Below are positions 7,815 through 15,721 of a stretch of DNA of 21,669 nt, one piece after another (positions within the stretch are counted from its first letter, which is position 1; every line of letters begins with the position of its first letter). Below the pieces are notes generated by a model. That model saw nothing but the letters and a program-made list of their open reading frames with translations. It ran no database searches and had not been told where the DNA came from. The position numbers were made by a program, and so were the translations under genes. This DNA comes from an uncultured Kingella sp. GTDB lineage: Bacteria > Pseudomonadota > Gammaproteobacteria > Burkholderiales > Neisseriaceae. The DNA lies in contig CAKARD010000011.1 in NCBI GenBank assembly GCA_916720425.1, positions 1 to 21,669 of the forward strand, read 5' to 3'.

Positions 7815-8063
7815 ATGGACGATTTGGAACAACGTTTGGATTATCTAGAAGCAGTGTGCGACACAGTTAAAATGCAAAACCGTGTGCTGGCCACCGCCTT
7901 GCAAGGCATGCTTCGTGCTTTGCCCACAGATTATGCGCAAGATGTTATGGAGTCTATACAAATCGCATTTGAAGACGAGTTGGCGCAATTAACATACAGC
8001 AACCCTATGCATGCTGATTTGTTTCAAGAGGCTGCTGATGATTTTTTCCGCGATAAGCATTAA
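7815..8063 (+). CDS. Small coiled-coil hypothetical protein
   Basis: Short cytoplasmic protein of 82 aa from the ATG at 7815, which follows a GGTGAAAAAG ribosome-like stretch. In-frame starts at 7803 and 7743 exist; the last overlaps the divergent gene and is unlikely. The N-terminus MDDLEQRLDYLEAVCDTVKMQN has heptad spacing and should form a coiled coil. The rest is acidic and helical. No family recognised. It lies 46 nt before rnhA on the same strand, so it may be the first gene of a small operon with rnhA and the J-domain gene. Confidence 0.65.
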   Translation: MDDLEQRLDYLEAVCDTVKMQNRVLATALQGMLRALPTDYAQDVMESIQIAFEDELAQLTYSNPMHADLFQEAADDFFRDKH

Positions 8064-8109
8064 AGCGATCGCAGAGTGTAACCGATTTTTATCTTTTTGG
8101 CAGTAGTGA

Positions 8110-8556
8110 ATGACACAAACGGTCTATTTATTTACAGATGGCGCATGTAAAGGCAACCCTGGCATAGGTGGCTGGGGAGCATTATTGCGTTATAAACAAC
8201 ATGAAAAAGAATTATTTGGCGGACAAATTCACACCACTAATAATCGCATGGAATTGCAAGCCGTTATTGAGGGTTTGCAAGCGATTAAATACCCTTGTCA
8301 TGTGGTGGTTTATACCGATTCAAAATATGTACAACAAGGCATGCAAAGTTGGCTGTCAAATTGGAAAAAAAATGGCTGGCTCACCAGCAATAAACAAGCC
8401 ATCAAAAATCAAGATTTATGGCAACGTTTAGATGAATTAGTCTCACAACATACAGTAGAATGGATGTGGGTAAAAGGACATGCTGGACATGATGATAATG
8501 AACGTGCAGATAGATTAGCCAATCTTGGTGTGGCACAAATACAAGGACAACAATAA
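8110..8556 (+). CDS. rnhA: Ribonuclease HI
   Basis: Cleaves the RNA strand of RNA-DNA hybrids, removing R-loops and primers. At 148 aa it is close to E. coli RNase HI (155), and the acidic active site is fully conserved at identical numbering: D10 (in FTDGACKGNPG), E48 (in NNRMELQAV), D70 (in YTDSKYV) and D134 (in ERADRLAN), with the helper H124 in VKGHAGH. The basic handle region WKKNGW is present. The stop codon overlaps the start of the next gene by one base (TAATG), so the J-domain protein is probably translated from the same message. Confidence 0.97.
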   Translation: MTQTVYLFTDGACKGNPGIGGWGALLRYKQHEKELFGGQIHTTNNRMELQAVIEGLQAIKYPCHVVVYTDSKYVQQGMQSWLSNWKKNGWLTSNKQAIKNQDLWQRLDELVSQHTVEWMWVKGHAGHDDNERADRLANLGVAQIQGQQ

Positions 8557-9413
8557 TGCATACGCATTATGATAATCTAAAAATTCACCGTAATGCCGAT
8601 GAACAAACCATACGCCAAGCTTATCGCCGTTTATCCAAGCAATATCACCCCGATTTAAACCCCTCACCCGATGCGCACAGAATTATGCAATTGGTTAATC
8701 AAGCGTATGAAGTGTTATCCGATCCTGTGCGCCGCGCGGAACACGATCGCTGGATTGAGGCACAAATGCGTATTGCACAAGTACCCCCTATTACGCCAAT
8801 GCCTCCAGTTTCCAATGTTTCTACTTTAGTGGATAATAAAAATAAATCGTGGTTAATGTGGTTAATCGGCTTGGGTTTAATGGTTTTATTGGCTTGGCAA
8901 ATAGGGTATTGGATTTTAAATAGCATACAATCCCCATCAGTTACAACTAATCCTGTTGATGAAGTTAGCCCCAATAACGTTTCCTCAATTTTAATAGACG
9001 AATCTTCCCGCGCTGTCGAAGCGGCAAACATGGTTAATTCAAACTATGTACGCCCCACCATTGCACCCAATGGGAATCCCTTTCCTGATAAAACAACTTA
9101 TGTAGATGGCTACCCACAAATATACAGCCATGAGGGACGCTATGTTATTTTTGCAGACAATGTGAAAAATTCATCGGATATTTTGGCACAACTTTATTTG
9201 GCACAAGACACACACAATCAGGCAATACGTACCTTTTTTATCCGTGAACGAGAACAACTGCGCTTGGAAAAATTGGATGCTGGGCAATATATTATTCGTT
9301 ATTATCAGTTAGATGGTGGTGAGCAAATGCAAACGGATCTGATCCATTTGAATAATAAAAACCGCGAAGAAACGGTTTATTTTCAACGCGGCCATGCGCC
9401 CATAGCGCCCTAA
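8556..9413 (+). CDS. Membrane-tethered J-domain protein
   Basis: DnaJ-type co-chaperone, 285 aa. An N-terminal J domain (about residues 1-68) carries the HPD triad at 31-33 in SKQYHPDLNP, which stimulates DnaK ATPase. A single membrane segment follows near residues 98-120 (WLMWLIGLGLMVLLAWQIGYWIL). The last ~160 residues lie beyond it, with a beta-rich part (GRYVIFADNV, AGQYIIRYYQLDGG). There is no Gly/Phe region, no zinc centre and no client-binding domain of DnaJ. With a cytoplasmic J domain, the C-terminal domain would be periplasmic; this topology is inferred. It is translationally coupled to rnhA. The client is unknown. Confidence 0.85.
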   Translation: MHTHYDNLKIHRNADEQTIRQAYRRLSKQYHPDLNPSPDAHRIMQLVNQAYEVLSDPVRRAEHDRWIEAQMRIAQVPPITPMPPVSNVSTLVDNKNKSWLMWLIGLGLMVLLAWQIGYWILNSIQSPSVTTNPVDEVSPNNVSSILIDESSRAVEAANMVNSNYVRPTIAPNGNPFPDKTTYVDGYPQIYSHEGRYVIFADNVKNSSDILAQLYLAQDTHNQAIRTFFIREREQLRLEKLDAGQYIIRYYQLDGGEQMQTDLIHLNNKNREETVYFQRGHAPIAP

Positions 9414-9433
9414 TACTTAGGTTAAAATTGCCC

Positions 9434-10165
9434 CTAACACAATCCCCCATTCACGCCAATAACTTGTCGAGTAATATAAGCGGCATTTTCGTGCATTAAA
9501 AAACAAATTGCATGTGCCACTTCTTCTGGCAAACCCATGCGTTGAATGGGAATGGCTTTGAGAATCTCATCTAATGGCAAATTTTCATCTATAATATCTG
9601 TATCTATCAATCCTGGTGCCACGCAATTAACAGTAATTTTTCGCTTGGCCAATTCAACTGCTAAGGCTTTGGCAGCACCAATTAAACCTGCTTTTGATGC
9701 ACTATAATTCACTTGCCCACGATTGCCCATCACTCCAGATACTGATGAAACACATACAATACGCCCTGCACTGCGCCGACGTATCATAGGTAAAACTATC
9801 GGGTGAAGAACATTGTAAAAACCATCTAAATTGGTATCCAATACTTGATCCCAATCCTCTTCTTCCAAAGCGGGAAACGCATTATCACGAGTTAAACCTG
9901 CATTCAGTACGACACCATAATAGGCACCGTGTTGCTCAATGTCTTGTTGCAAAATTTGACGTGTGTCAGCACGATTAGATACATCAAATTGCAATATACG
10001 ACTGTTTTGCCCAAAATTCCGTATGTGTTGTGCCACTTGTTCTGCTTCTTGGCGATTGTGGCGACAGTGAACCACGATATCATAGCCTTCTTGCGCTAAG
10101 GCTAAAGCGGCTGCTTTGCCTATACCACGATTACTGCCTGTAATTAATATCGTTTTATTTATCAT
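9434..10165 (-). CDS. 3-oxoacyl-ACP reductase, FabG-like (ApeQ-type)
   Basis: Short-chain dehydrogenase/reductase of 243 aa that should reduce 3-oxoacyl-ACP with NADPH. The cofactor motif is TGSNRGIG at residues 9-16, with NAG at 88-90. The catalytic Ser-Tyr-Lys are S141, Y154 and K158 in the NYSASKAG context. The position right after an ApeP-type dehydratase and an ApeO-type ketosynthase marks it as the aryl-polyene ketoreductase (ApeQ) rather than housekeeping FabG. Its start overlaps the upstream stop by 4 nt (ATGA, 10162-10165), showing translational coupling. It is the last gene of the run; only 20 bp separate it from the convergent J-domain gene, so no further synthase follows. Confidence 0.9.
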   Translation of the reverse strand: MINKTILITGSNRGIGKAAALALAQEGYDIVVHCRHNRQEAEQVAQHIRNFGQNSRILQFDVSNRADTRQILQQDIEQHGAYYGVVLNAGLTRDNAFPALEEEDWDQVLDTNLDGFYNVLHPIVLPMIRRRSAGRIVCVSSVSGVMGNRGQVNYSASKAGLIGAAKALAVELAKRKITVNCVAPGLIDTDIIDENLPLDEILKAIPIQRMGLPEEVAHAICFLMHENAAYITRQVIGVNGGLC

Positions 10166-10650
10166 GTTAATAATTGTTCCAAATGGTTATCAGTAGGGGG
10201 GCTAAAGACATTGAGGGCGCATTCTAATAGGGTGCTATTAGGGGGATAAGCTCCTATCGCTTGTTGTGCGATTAATTTGCCATCAAACACGCCCATGCCC
10301 GATTCATCTTGCCAAGAAAGATCGATTTTTACCCATAAATCCGTACCAAGAGGAATAGAGGGAATCGATATGCTTAATTTACGCGTCCCCAATAAAAAAC
10401 CCAACCGCACTTTATCACCGCGATCTAATGCATGCGCCCCTGCCCATGCACCTATGGCTTGTGCCAAAATTTCTATGCCCAAATAACTGGGCAAAGCTTG
10501 AGCATGTTCAGGCAATAAAATATGGTTTGCATCAATATGCGCTTGTGCGGTTAAACTGTGTTCATCATAGGATAATACTTGATCTAGTAAAACCATATTA
10601 CCACTATGAGGCAACAATATTTCGGGATGTTTAATAGGGCATAAGGGCAT
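10162..10650 (-). CDS. Hotdog-fold 3-hydroxyacyl-ACP dehydratase (ApeP-type)
   Basis: Predicted 162-aa dehydratase that would remove water from 3-hydroxyacyl-ACP during polyene chain extension. The longer open frame (to 10740) runs through the end of the ketosynthase gene in another frame, so I use the ATG at 10650, eight bases after that gene's stop; GGAGAA inside the ketosynthase end can act as ribosome site. The N-terminus MPLCPIKHPEILLPHSGNMVLLD and the words YLGIEILAQAIGAWAG and GFLLGTRKL fit ApeP/FabZ-like hotdog dehydratases. It is coupled to the ketoreductase by an ATGA overlap. Family call is good; the exact substrate is inferred from the neighbours. Confidence 0.85.
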   Translation of the reverse strand: MPLCPIKHPEILLPHSGNMVLLDQVLSYDEHSLTAQAHIDANHILLPEHAQALPSYLGIEILAQAIGAWAGAHALDRGDKVRLGFLLGTRKLSISIPSIPLGTDLWVKIDLSWQDESGMGVFDGKLIAQQAIGAYPPNSTLLECALNVFSPPTDNHLEQLLT

Positions 10651-10658
10651 AATATCTT

Positions 10659-11855
10659 TTATTCTCCAATAATTAAGACGGTATTGTTGCCACCAAAAGC
10701 AAACGAAGCACTGGCACCAATACGCCGTTTCGTTGTCCATTGGCTCTGTGTATGGGTTAATGCAATGGTAGGCAAAGTTTCATCATATTGCTTATCCCAG
10801 ATTTGAGGGGGCAGGCGTCCTTGTGGATTATACTGCCAAGATGCAATGCCCCAAACCAATGCGGCTTCTAATGCACCTGCGGCACCCAATGTGTGTCCTG
10901 TTAAAGGTTTGGTAGACGTGGCTGGGGTATTTGTTCCAAATACTTGAGCCACAGCGCAACTTTCCATAGCATCATTGTGGTGTGTACCTGTACCATGCAA
11001 ATTAATCCAGCCAATTTCCTGTGGCGACACTTTTGCCATGTGCAACGCACGTTCAAAAGCCAATATTGCCCCAGCACCATCTGGGCGTGGCGAAGACATA
11101 TGATAAGCATCACTGCTGGCACCATACCCCAACAAAGTCAATGAATCAAATAATGGCTCTTTGGTTGCAATCATTACCGCCGCCGCTTCACCAATATTAA
11201 TCCCATCACGATGAGCAGAAAAAGGGTTGGCTATACCTTGTGATAATACTTCCAAAGCGTCAAAGCCATTGATGGTGAGTGGTGATAAATTATCCACCCC
11301 ACCACAAATCACCGCATCACACACATCCATGTTTAACAAACGCGCAGCACTCATCAAGGCTCGGGCACCCGATGTACATGCAGTGGACACACCATAAACT
11401 GCTCCGCGCAAACCATACATCTGTTGAACAAAATCAGCAGGATTACTGTGTAATTGCGCTGCTTGGTAAAAAGGTACATCAGACCATGCTCCCCCTTTGG
11501 CCACATGTTGAAATAAAGGAATATTAATATCCGAACCACTCACCGAGGTTCCAATAATTACCCCCACGCGTTCTGCGCCATAACGTTGTTTTACGGCCAT
11601 AATTTGCGGTTCTATTTGCGATAAAGCATGCCATAATAATTGGTTATTGCGATGACGATGCTCGGTTGTGGTTTGCTCATTAAAAGAGCGTAAAGCGTGT
11701 TTGACTGCACCAAAATATTTACTTTTGCCTAATATCCACGCATCACTCAATGATAATGGTGTTTGCTTGGGCGGTGATAATAAAGCTGAGATATGCCTTG
11801 ACATACCATCGCCTAAGGCTGACACCAGCGCAGGCTCACTCAAATAAATACTCAT
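10659..11855 (-). CDS. Beta-ketoacyl-ACP synthase (ApeO-type)
   Basis: Condensing enzyme of 398 aa in the KAS I/II thiolase-fold family. The Cys-His-His triad is intact: C160 in VSTACTSGARAL, H286 in NLHGTGTHHND and H320 in KPLTGHTLGAAGALEA. The short form and the SSPRPDGAGAILAFERAL block resemble aryl-polyene ketosynthases (ApeO) more than FabF (usually over 410 aa). It follows a DUF3261 lipoprotein by 10 nt and precedes the ApeP-like dehydratase by 8 nt, the same order as the tail of APE clusters. I infer elongation of a polyene acyl chain. Whether it works with acyl-carrier proteins encoded elsewhere is unknown; none is in the window. Confidence 0.9.
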   Translation of the reverse strand: MSIYLSEPALVSALGDGMSRHISALLSPPKQTPLSLSDAWILGKSKYFGAVKHALRSFNEQTTTEHRHRNNQLLWHALSQIEPQIMAVKQRYGAERVGVIIGTSVSGSDINIPLFQHVAKGGAWSDVPFYQAAQLHSNPADFVQQMYGLRGAVYGVSTACTSGARALMSAARLLNMDVCDAVICGGVDNLSPLTINGFDALEVLSQGIANPFSAHRDGINIGEAAAVMIATKEPLFDSLTLLGYGASSDAYHMSSPRPDGAGAILAFERALHMAKVSPQEIGWINLHGTGTHHNDAMESCAVAQVFGTNTPATSTKPLTGHTLGAAGALEAALVWGIASWQYNPQGRLPPQIWDKQYDETLPTIALTHTQSQWTTKRRIGASASFAFGGNNTVLIIGE

Positions 11856-11865
11856 TCTTTTATCT

Positions 11866-12261
11866 CTAAGATTCTATTGGTGAAATTCGCCAAATTTGCC
11901 CATTTGGCATACGTATGGTTTGCGTATTATGTTTACCAACGCTATCAAACAATTGCTCATATAGTTTTTGAGCGGCACGATTAGGAGGCATAAAACCATC
12001 ATTGCGCCATTTGCCATTTTGCCAAACCAAACGTGCTTGAGGCGCACCCAACATATCGGTTTGTACCCAACGTGTCGCACCCTGATTATCACCTTGTACA
12101 CTCAGCAAACTGGTTTGTAATACATTTCCTGACACATCTAATTGTTCTAGTTGCAACCAAACTGGTTGTTCTGGCAATAATATAGGAGTATTGTGTTGTA
12201 TCCGATAACTAGAACACGCCGTCAAACACGCTAAACAGATAAAATAAAATTGCTTTTTCAT
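11866..12261 (-). CDS. DUF3261-type lipoprotein
   Basis: Predicted 131-aa lipoprotein. The signal peptide MKKQFYFICLACLTACSS has a lipobox LTAC, with lipidation at C16. The mature part is short, with words such as ARLVWQNGKWRNDGFMPPNRAAQKLYEQLF and a terminal MPNGQIWRIS, resembling DUF3261 proteins of aryl-polyene clusters. In those clusters it sits next to the ketosynthase and is thought to act in outer-membrane handling of the product. Spacing is 9 nt from ispD and 10 nt to the ketosynthase. Lipoprotein status is clear from sequence; the DUF3261 assignment rests on memory and context. Confidence 0.8.
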   Translation of the reverse strand: MKKQFYFICLACLTACSSYRIQHNTPILLPEQPVWLQLEQLDVSGNVLQTSLLSVQGDNQGATRWVQTDMLGAPQARLVWQNGKWRNDGFMPPNRAAQKLYEQLFDSVGKHNTQTIRMPNGQIWRISPIES

Positions 12262-12270
12262 CTTGTATTC

Positions 12271-12966
12271 TTAATGATTTTGATCCAAAAAATAGGCGGC
12301 CAAATCTGCATCTTCTGGGTGTGTTACCTTAATATTGCGCCTATCCCCCAACACCAATTTTGGTGCAATACCCAATTGTTCCAGCGCACTGGCTTCATCT
12401 GTTATCTGTGATAAATCCACTCTTTGCAAAGCATGATGCAATAATTGTGCAGGAAAAGCTTGTGGTGTTTGTGCTTGCCAAATGCCCTCTCGCGAAAGGG
12501 TTTTTTGACTGTGTTGCATGGTGTTTTGTTGTTTTAGCGTATCGGATACAGGCATGGCCAATAATGCACCGCAATGTGCTGTATCAGGAGCCAACACGGC
12601 CAATAAGCGATTAAGTGCCTCTAAGGGCAAACAACAACGCGCTGCATCATGCACCAACAACCAATCATCTGCAGTAATATATCGTTGTGCCAACAAATAC
12701 GCCACACCTTGCGCCACACTTTCTGCCCGTGTTGCACCACCAACTGGCAAAACCATCGCTTTATCTGGCAAAACAATCCTCTCTGCAAACCAAACATCAT
12801 CAGGTGCAATCACCACCACCACACGCTCAATTAAAGCATGATTTGCCAATACATTCACCGTATGTTGCAACAACGGTTTACCCAAAATTGGAGCATATTG
12901 TTTAGGTATGGTTGCACCAAAACGACTGCCCACCCCTGCGGCTGGAATCAAAGCTACCCATGCCAT
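12271..12966 (-). CDS. ispD: 2-C-methyl-D-erythritol 4-phosphate cytidylyltransferase
   Basis: Transfers CMP from CTP to methylerythritol phosphate in the MEP isoprenoid pathway. The 231-aa length fits. The CTP-binding loop IPAAGVGSRFG (residues 7-17) carries R15, and PKQYAPILGKPLLQHT supplies K22; these match the catalytic Arg20 and Lys27 of E. coli IspD. HDAAR near 136-140 and the late NIKVTHPEDADLA are further family marks. The Pro that usually follows HDAAR is Cys-Cys here. It starts 1 nt after the dnaQ stop and is followed closely by the lipoprotein, so it sits mid-operon. No ispF is adjacent, although ispD-ispF pairs are common. Confidence 0.95.
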   Translation of the reverse strand: MAWVALIPAAGVGSRFGATIPKQYAPILGKPLLQHTVNVLANHALIERVVVVIAPDDVWFAERIVLPDKAMVLPVGGATRAESVAQGVAYLLAQRYITADDWLLVHDAARCCLPLEALNRLLAVLAPDTAHCGALLAMPVSDTLKQQNTMQHSQKTLSREGIWQAQTPQAFPAQLLHHALQRVDLSQITDEASALEQLGIAPKLVLGDRRNIKVTHPEDADLAAYFLDQNH

Positions 12967-12967
12967 T

Positions 12968-13702
12968 TTATTGACTTTCCGATTGTGCTTGTCGATACAA
13001 TGTTAAATGATTGGAAGCTTTGTCTATTTCATCTAAATATGCCTCATGCGCAACACATTCTTCTTCATTAGCCAATAACACACGCAACACATCGGGTCGT
13101 GGAGGCAAATTACCAATGGCCAAATCTACTGCCGCTTGGTCAAATACATCCATCATAGACAGCTGATTGCGCGTCATAGCCAAATATACTTCACCCAACA
13201 GTTCGCAGTCCAACAATGCCCCATGATAAATCCGATGGCTATTATTCACACCCAAACGTTCACACAAAGCATCTAATGTATTTTTTTGTCCTGGATAACG
13301 TTTGCGTGCCATTTCTAAAGTATCCACCACATCGCACACTGAATGCACCTTTGGCAAACCCACTCGCGCAAATTCCGCATCTAAAAACGATACGTCAAAC
13401 GCTGCATTATGAATCAACAATTGCGCCCCTTTAATAAAATCAAAGATTTGTTGTGCCACTTGTGCAAAAGGAGGGGCATTAACTTCTATCAATTTTTCCA
13501 ATGTAATATTATGTACATTAATCGCTTCCTGAGGAATATCGCGTTCAGGGTGAATATACAACTGCAAGCTATTGCCTGTGTATTGGCGATTATGCATTTC
13601 CACCCCAGCAAATTCAATGATACGATCAGGGTTTTCTGCTGCACTGTGGTTAAACCCCGTTGTTTCCGTATCCAAAATAATTTGGCGCACCGCATCACTC
13701 AT
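12968..13702 (-). CDS. dnaQ: DNA polymerase III epsilon subunit (3'-5' exonuclease)
   Basis: Proofreading subunit of the replicative polymerase. From the ATG at 13702 it is 244 aa (E. coli 243) and begins MSDAVRQIILDTETTGFN, matching known starts; an in-frame ATG at 13714 would add four residues. ExoI is D-T-E-T-T-G-F, ExoII is LLIHNAAFDVSFLDAEF and ExoIII is HRIYHGALLDCELLGEVYLAM, with the catalytic His and Asp, so the DEDDh site is complete. The C-terminal tail should bind the alpha subunit. It appears to lead a six-gene minus-strand run (ispD, lipoprotein and three APE-like genes). Confidence 0.95.
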   Translation of the reverse strand: MSDAVRQIILDTETTGFNHSAAENPDRIIEFAGVEMHNRQYTGNSLQLYIHPERDIPQEAINVHNITLEKLIEVNAPPFAQVAQQIFDFIKGAQLLIHNAAFDVSFLDAEFARVGLPKVHSVCDVVDTLEMARKRYPGQKNTLDALCERLGVNNSHRIYHGALLDCELLGEVYLAMTRNQLSMMDVFDQAAVDLAIGNLPPRPDVLRVLLANEEECVAHEAYLDEIDKASNHLTLYRQAQSESQ

Positions 13703-13776
13703 ATACAAAACCATTATTTAAAAAATTCATTATCCAACATAAACTGCCCCGCTTCAACCGCCTAAGCTAACCATTA

Positions 13777-13790
13777 TATAATGTTATAAT
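13777..13790 (+). promoter_or_regulatory. Candidate -10 elements for fbp
   Basis: Two TATAAT hexamers in tandem (13777-13782 and 13785-13790), about 95 bp upstream of the fbp ATG. A TTCAAC at 13753-13758 could serve as a poor -35 for the first at 18-bp spacing. Confidence 0.4.
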
Positions 13791-13800
13791 TCAACTGAAC

Positions 13801-13818
13801 GTGCGTTACGTCGCGCAC
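13801..13818 (+). other. Small hairpin in the fbp leader
   Basis: GTGCG (13801-13805) can pair with CGCAC (13814-13818) over an 8-nt loop, just after the likely transcription start. An alternative pairing is GCAC with the downstream GTGC. It lies in an ~80-nt untranslated leader. It may be incidental; no known riboswitch is recognised. Confidence 0.25.
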
Positions 13819-13881
13819 CACGTGCAAGGGATAATATCCCTACACCTTCATCTGTCCATTCACCATACAGGAAAATTAACC

Positions 13882-14859
13882 ATGACCACACTCAACCAAT
13901 TTCTTAGCCAACATCAAGCACAACACCATCTTGCGCCCGAACTTATTCAAACCCTCCACACCATTGCCCAAGCTTGTATACAAATTAGTCAACGTGTGCG
14001 TTTGGGTGCGTTATCAGGCATATTAGGCGAAGCTGGAACAGGAAATATACAAGGGGAAGCACAAAAAAAACTCGATGTTATCGCCAATCAAATCCTAATT
14101 GATGCCTTATGCCAAAATCCCCAAGTAGCTGGTTTGGCCAGCGAAGAAGAAGACAATTTTGTCGCAACACACCCACAAGGACGCTATTTGGTATTGTTTG
14201 ATCCACTAGATGGTTCATCTAATATTGATGTCAATATTTCCATTGGTACAATTTTTTCGGTATTGCCCAAAGGCGAAGGTGAATTAAGCACACAACACTT
14301 TTTGCAAGCAGGACACCATCAACTTGCTGCAGGTTATGCACTATATGGCCCGCAAACTCTATTTGTTCTTACACTCAAACATGGTGTATTTGTCTTTACA
14401 CTCAATGAGCAAGGTGAATTTATCCAAACCAAAGAACATTTAAATGTTCCCGAACACACTAGCGAATTTGCTATTAATATGTCCAACCAACGCCATTGGT
14501 TTAGTCCTATGCAACAATATATTGCTGAACTCTTGGCAGGCAGTGAAGGTGTGCGTGGCAAAAACTATAATATGCGTTGGGTTGCCAGCATGGTTGCCGA
14601 AGTGCACCGTATTTTAATGCGTGGAGGCGTATTTTTATACCCACAAGATCAGCGCGATCCCAATAAACCAGGCAAACTGCGCTTGATGTATGAAGCCAAT
14701 CCATTGAGCCTTGTTATCCAACAAGCAGGAGGGGCATCCACCAATGCACACGAAGAGATGCTACAGATAACCCCCACAAGCTTACACCAACGTGTTGCTG
14801 TGATATTGGGCAGTCGCCAAGAAGTAGAACACATTCGCCACTTGCATCAAATACATTAA
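13882..14859 (+). CDS. fbp: Fructose-1,6-bisphosphatase class 1
   Basis: Hydrolyses fructose-1,6-bisphosphate to fructose-6-phosphate in gluconeogenesis; metal dependent and cytoplasmic. From the ATG at 13882, with an AGGAAAA ribosome site just before, it is 325 aa, typical of class 1. An upstream in-frame GTG at 13801 would add 27 residues with no family similarity. Metal and substrate motifs are ASEEED near residue 90 and FDPLDGSSNID near 112-122, plus KNYNMRWVASMVAEVHRIL and GKLRLMYEANP near the C-terminus. The sequence closely resembles remembered Neisseria Fbp, supporting the taxonomic guess. It is convergent with the acyltransferase gene at 14874 with only 14 nt between. Confidence 0.96.
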   Translation: MTTLNQFLSQHQAQHHLAPELIQTLHTIAQACIQISQRVRLGALSGILGEAGTGNIQGEAQKKLDVIANQILIDALCQNPQVAGLASEEEDNFVATHPQGRYLVLFDPLDGSSNIDVNISIGTIFSVLPKGEGELSTQHFLQAGHHQLAAGYALYGPQTLFVLTLKHGVFVFTLNEQGEFIQTKEHLNVPEHTSEFAINMSNQRHWFSPMQQYIAELLAGSEGVRGKNYNMRWVASMVAEVHRILMRGGVFLYPQDQRDPNKPGKLRLMYEANPLSLVIQQAGGASTNAHEEMLQITPTSLHQRVAVILGSRQEVEHIRHLHQIH

Positions 14860-14873
14860 GGCGCAGGTGCCCC

Positions 14874-15716
14874 TTATGGTTGTTTATAACGATTATAGGC
14901 AAACAAATACTGCTCTGGAAAATGACGTATTAGTTGTTCTACATTATGGTTAATCACTTGCGCATCATGGGTTTTATTACCATTGAGAGGTTCAGCCAAT
15001 GGCATGATGTGCAGTACAAAGCCTTTGCCATGAGACAAACGTTCGCCAACAAAAAACAAAGCGCAGACATTTTGAATACACGCCAGTTTTCCTGCCAAAG
15101 TCATGGTATAAGCATCTTTACCAAAAAACTTCACCCAAACTCCATCACCGCCTTCTTTAGGAGCAGGCACGTGATCAGGTAAAACTATGGTAGCTTCACC
15201 ATTTTTAAGTGCTTTGATAATTTGTTTTACTCCTTGTAAATTGGTTGGTGCCGTTTTGCCCTTACCACGAATGCGCCCCTGTTGCATAATACGATCAAAA
15301 ATCTTGATTTTTGGGGGTTTATACATAGCCGTAAGAGGGAAAGGCAGTTTTTCACTGATATATCGCCCCGCCAAATCATAACTGCCAAGATGTGGCGTTA
15401 TCAACAATAAACCTTGTCGTTGTGCCAGAGCATGTTCTATGTATTCCCAGCCATGAACTTGACAAAATAAATCGCTGATTTGCTTTGGTGTGCGATAAAA
15501 AGCAATCGCCAATTCCAAACCGCTTTTCATGGTTTCTTGACACACACGCAATACATCATGTTTCTTATGCGGCAATTGAGCAATGGCAAGATTTTGCTCA
15601 ATACGAGTGCGTTCTTTTGGGGCAAAGTAATACATCACATAACCCAAACCATTGCCAATATGGTGCAAAATGGGCAGAGGAATACACGCTATCCATCGTA
15701 AAAAAGCATTAAGCAT
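14874..15716 (-). CDS. LpxL/HtrB-like lipid A acyltransferase
   Basis: Membrane-associated acyltransferase of the LpxL/LpxM (HtrB) family, which adds a secondary acyl chain to lipid A from acyl-ACP. The open frame extends to 15827, but that part overlaps the preceding gene in another frame, so the ATG at 15716, five bases after the upstream stop, is chosen (280 aa). The HX4D catalytic motif is H109-LGSY-D114 in ITPHLGSYDLAG, and VLPDHVPAPKEGGDGVWVKFFG is the second conserved block. An N-terminal hydrophobic anchor spans about residues 3-30. It is the third gene of a plsC-cdsA-like-lpxL-like run, all concerned with envelope lipids. Confidence 0.88.
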   Translation of the reverse strand: MLNAFLRWIACIPLPILHHIGNGLGYVMYYFAPKERTRIEQNLAIAQLPHKKHDVLRVCQETMKSGLELAIAFYRTPKQISDLFCQVHGWEYIEHALAQRQGLLLITPHLGSYDLAGRYISEKLPFPLTAMYKPPKIKIFDRIMQQGRIRGKGKTAPTNLQGVKQIIKALKNGEATIVLPDHVPAPKEGGDGVWVKFFGKDAYTMTLAGKLACIQNVCALFFVGERLSHGKGFVLHIMPLAEPLNGNKTHDAQVINHNVEQLIRHFPEQYLFAYNRYKQP

Positions 15717-15721
15717 ATTAT

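Noticed and set aside
10196..10201. Run of six G (six C in the ApeP-like gene) as a phase-variation tract
   Set aside because: Too short for efficient slippage and it encodes ordinary Pro-Pro in the C-terminus; no frameshift is present.
12360..13071. Several open frames of 60-107 codons antisense to ispD and dnaQ
   Set aside because: They are shadows of strongly supported genes on the minus strand, with no ribosome sites or family similarity.
13801..13881. Extended fbp start at the GTG of 13801
   Set aside because: The additional 27 residues do not resemble Fbp, overlap the leader hairpin, and the ATG at 13882 has a good ribosome site.
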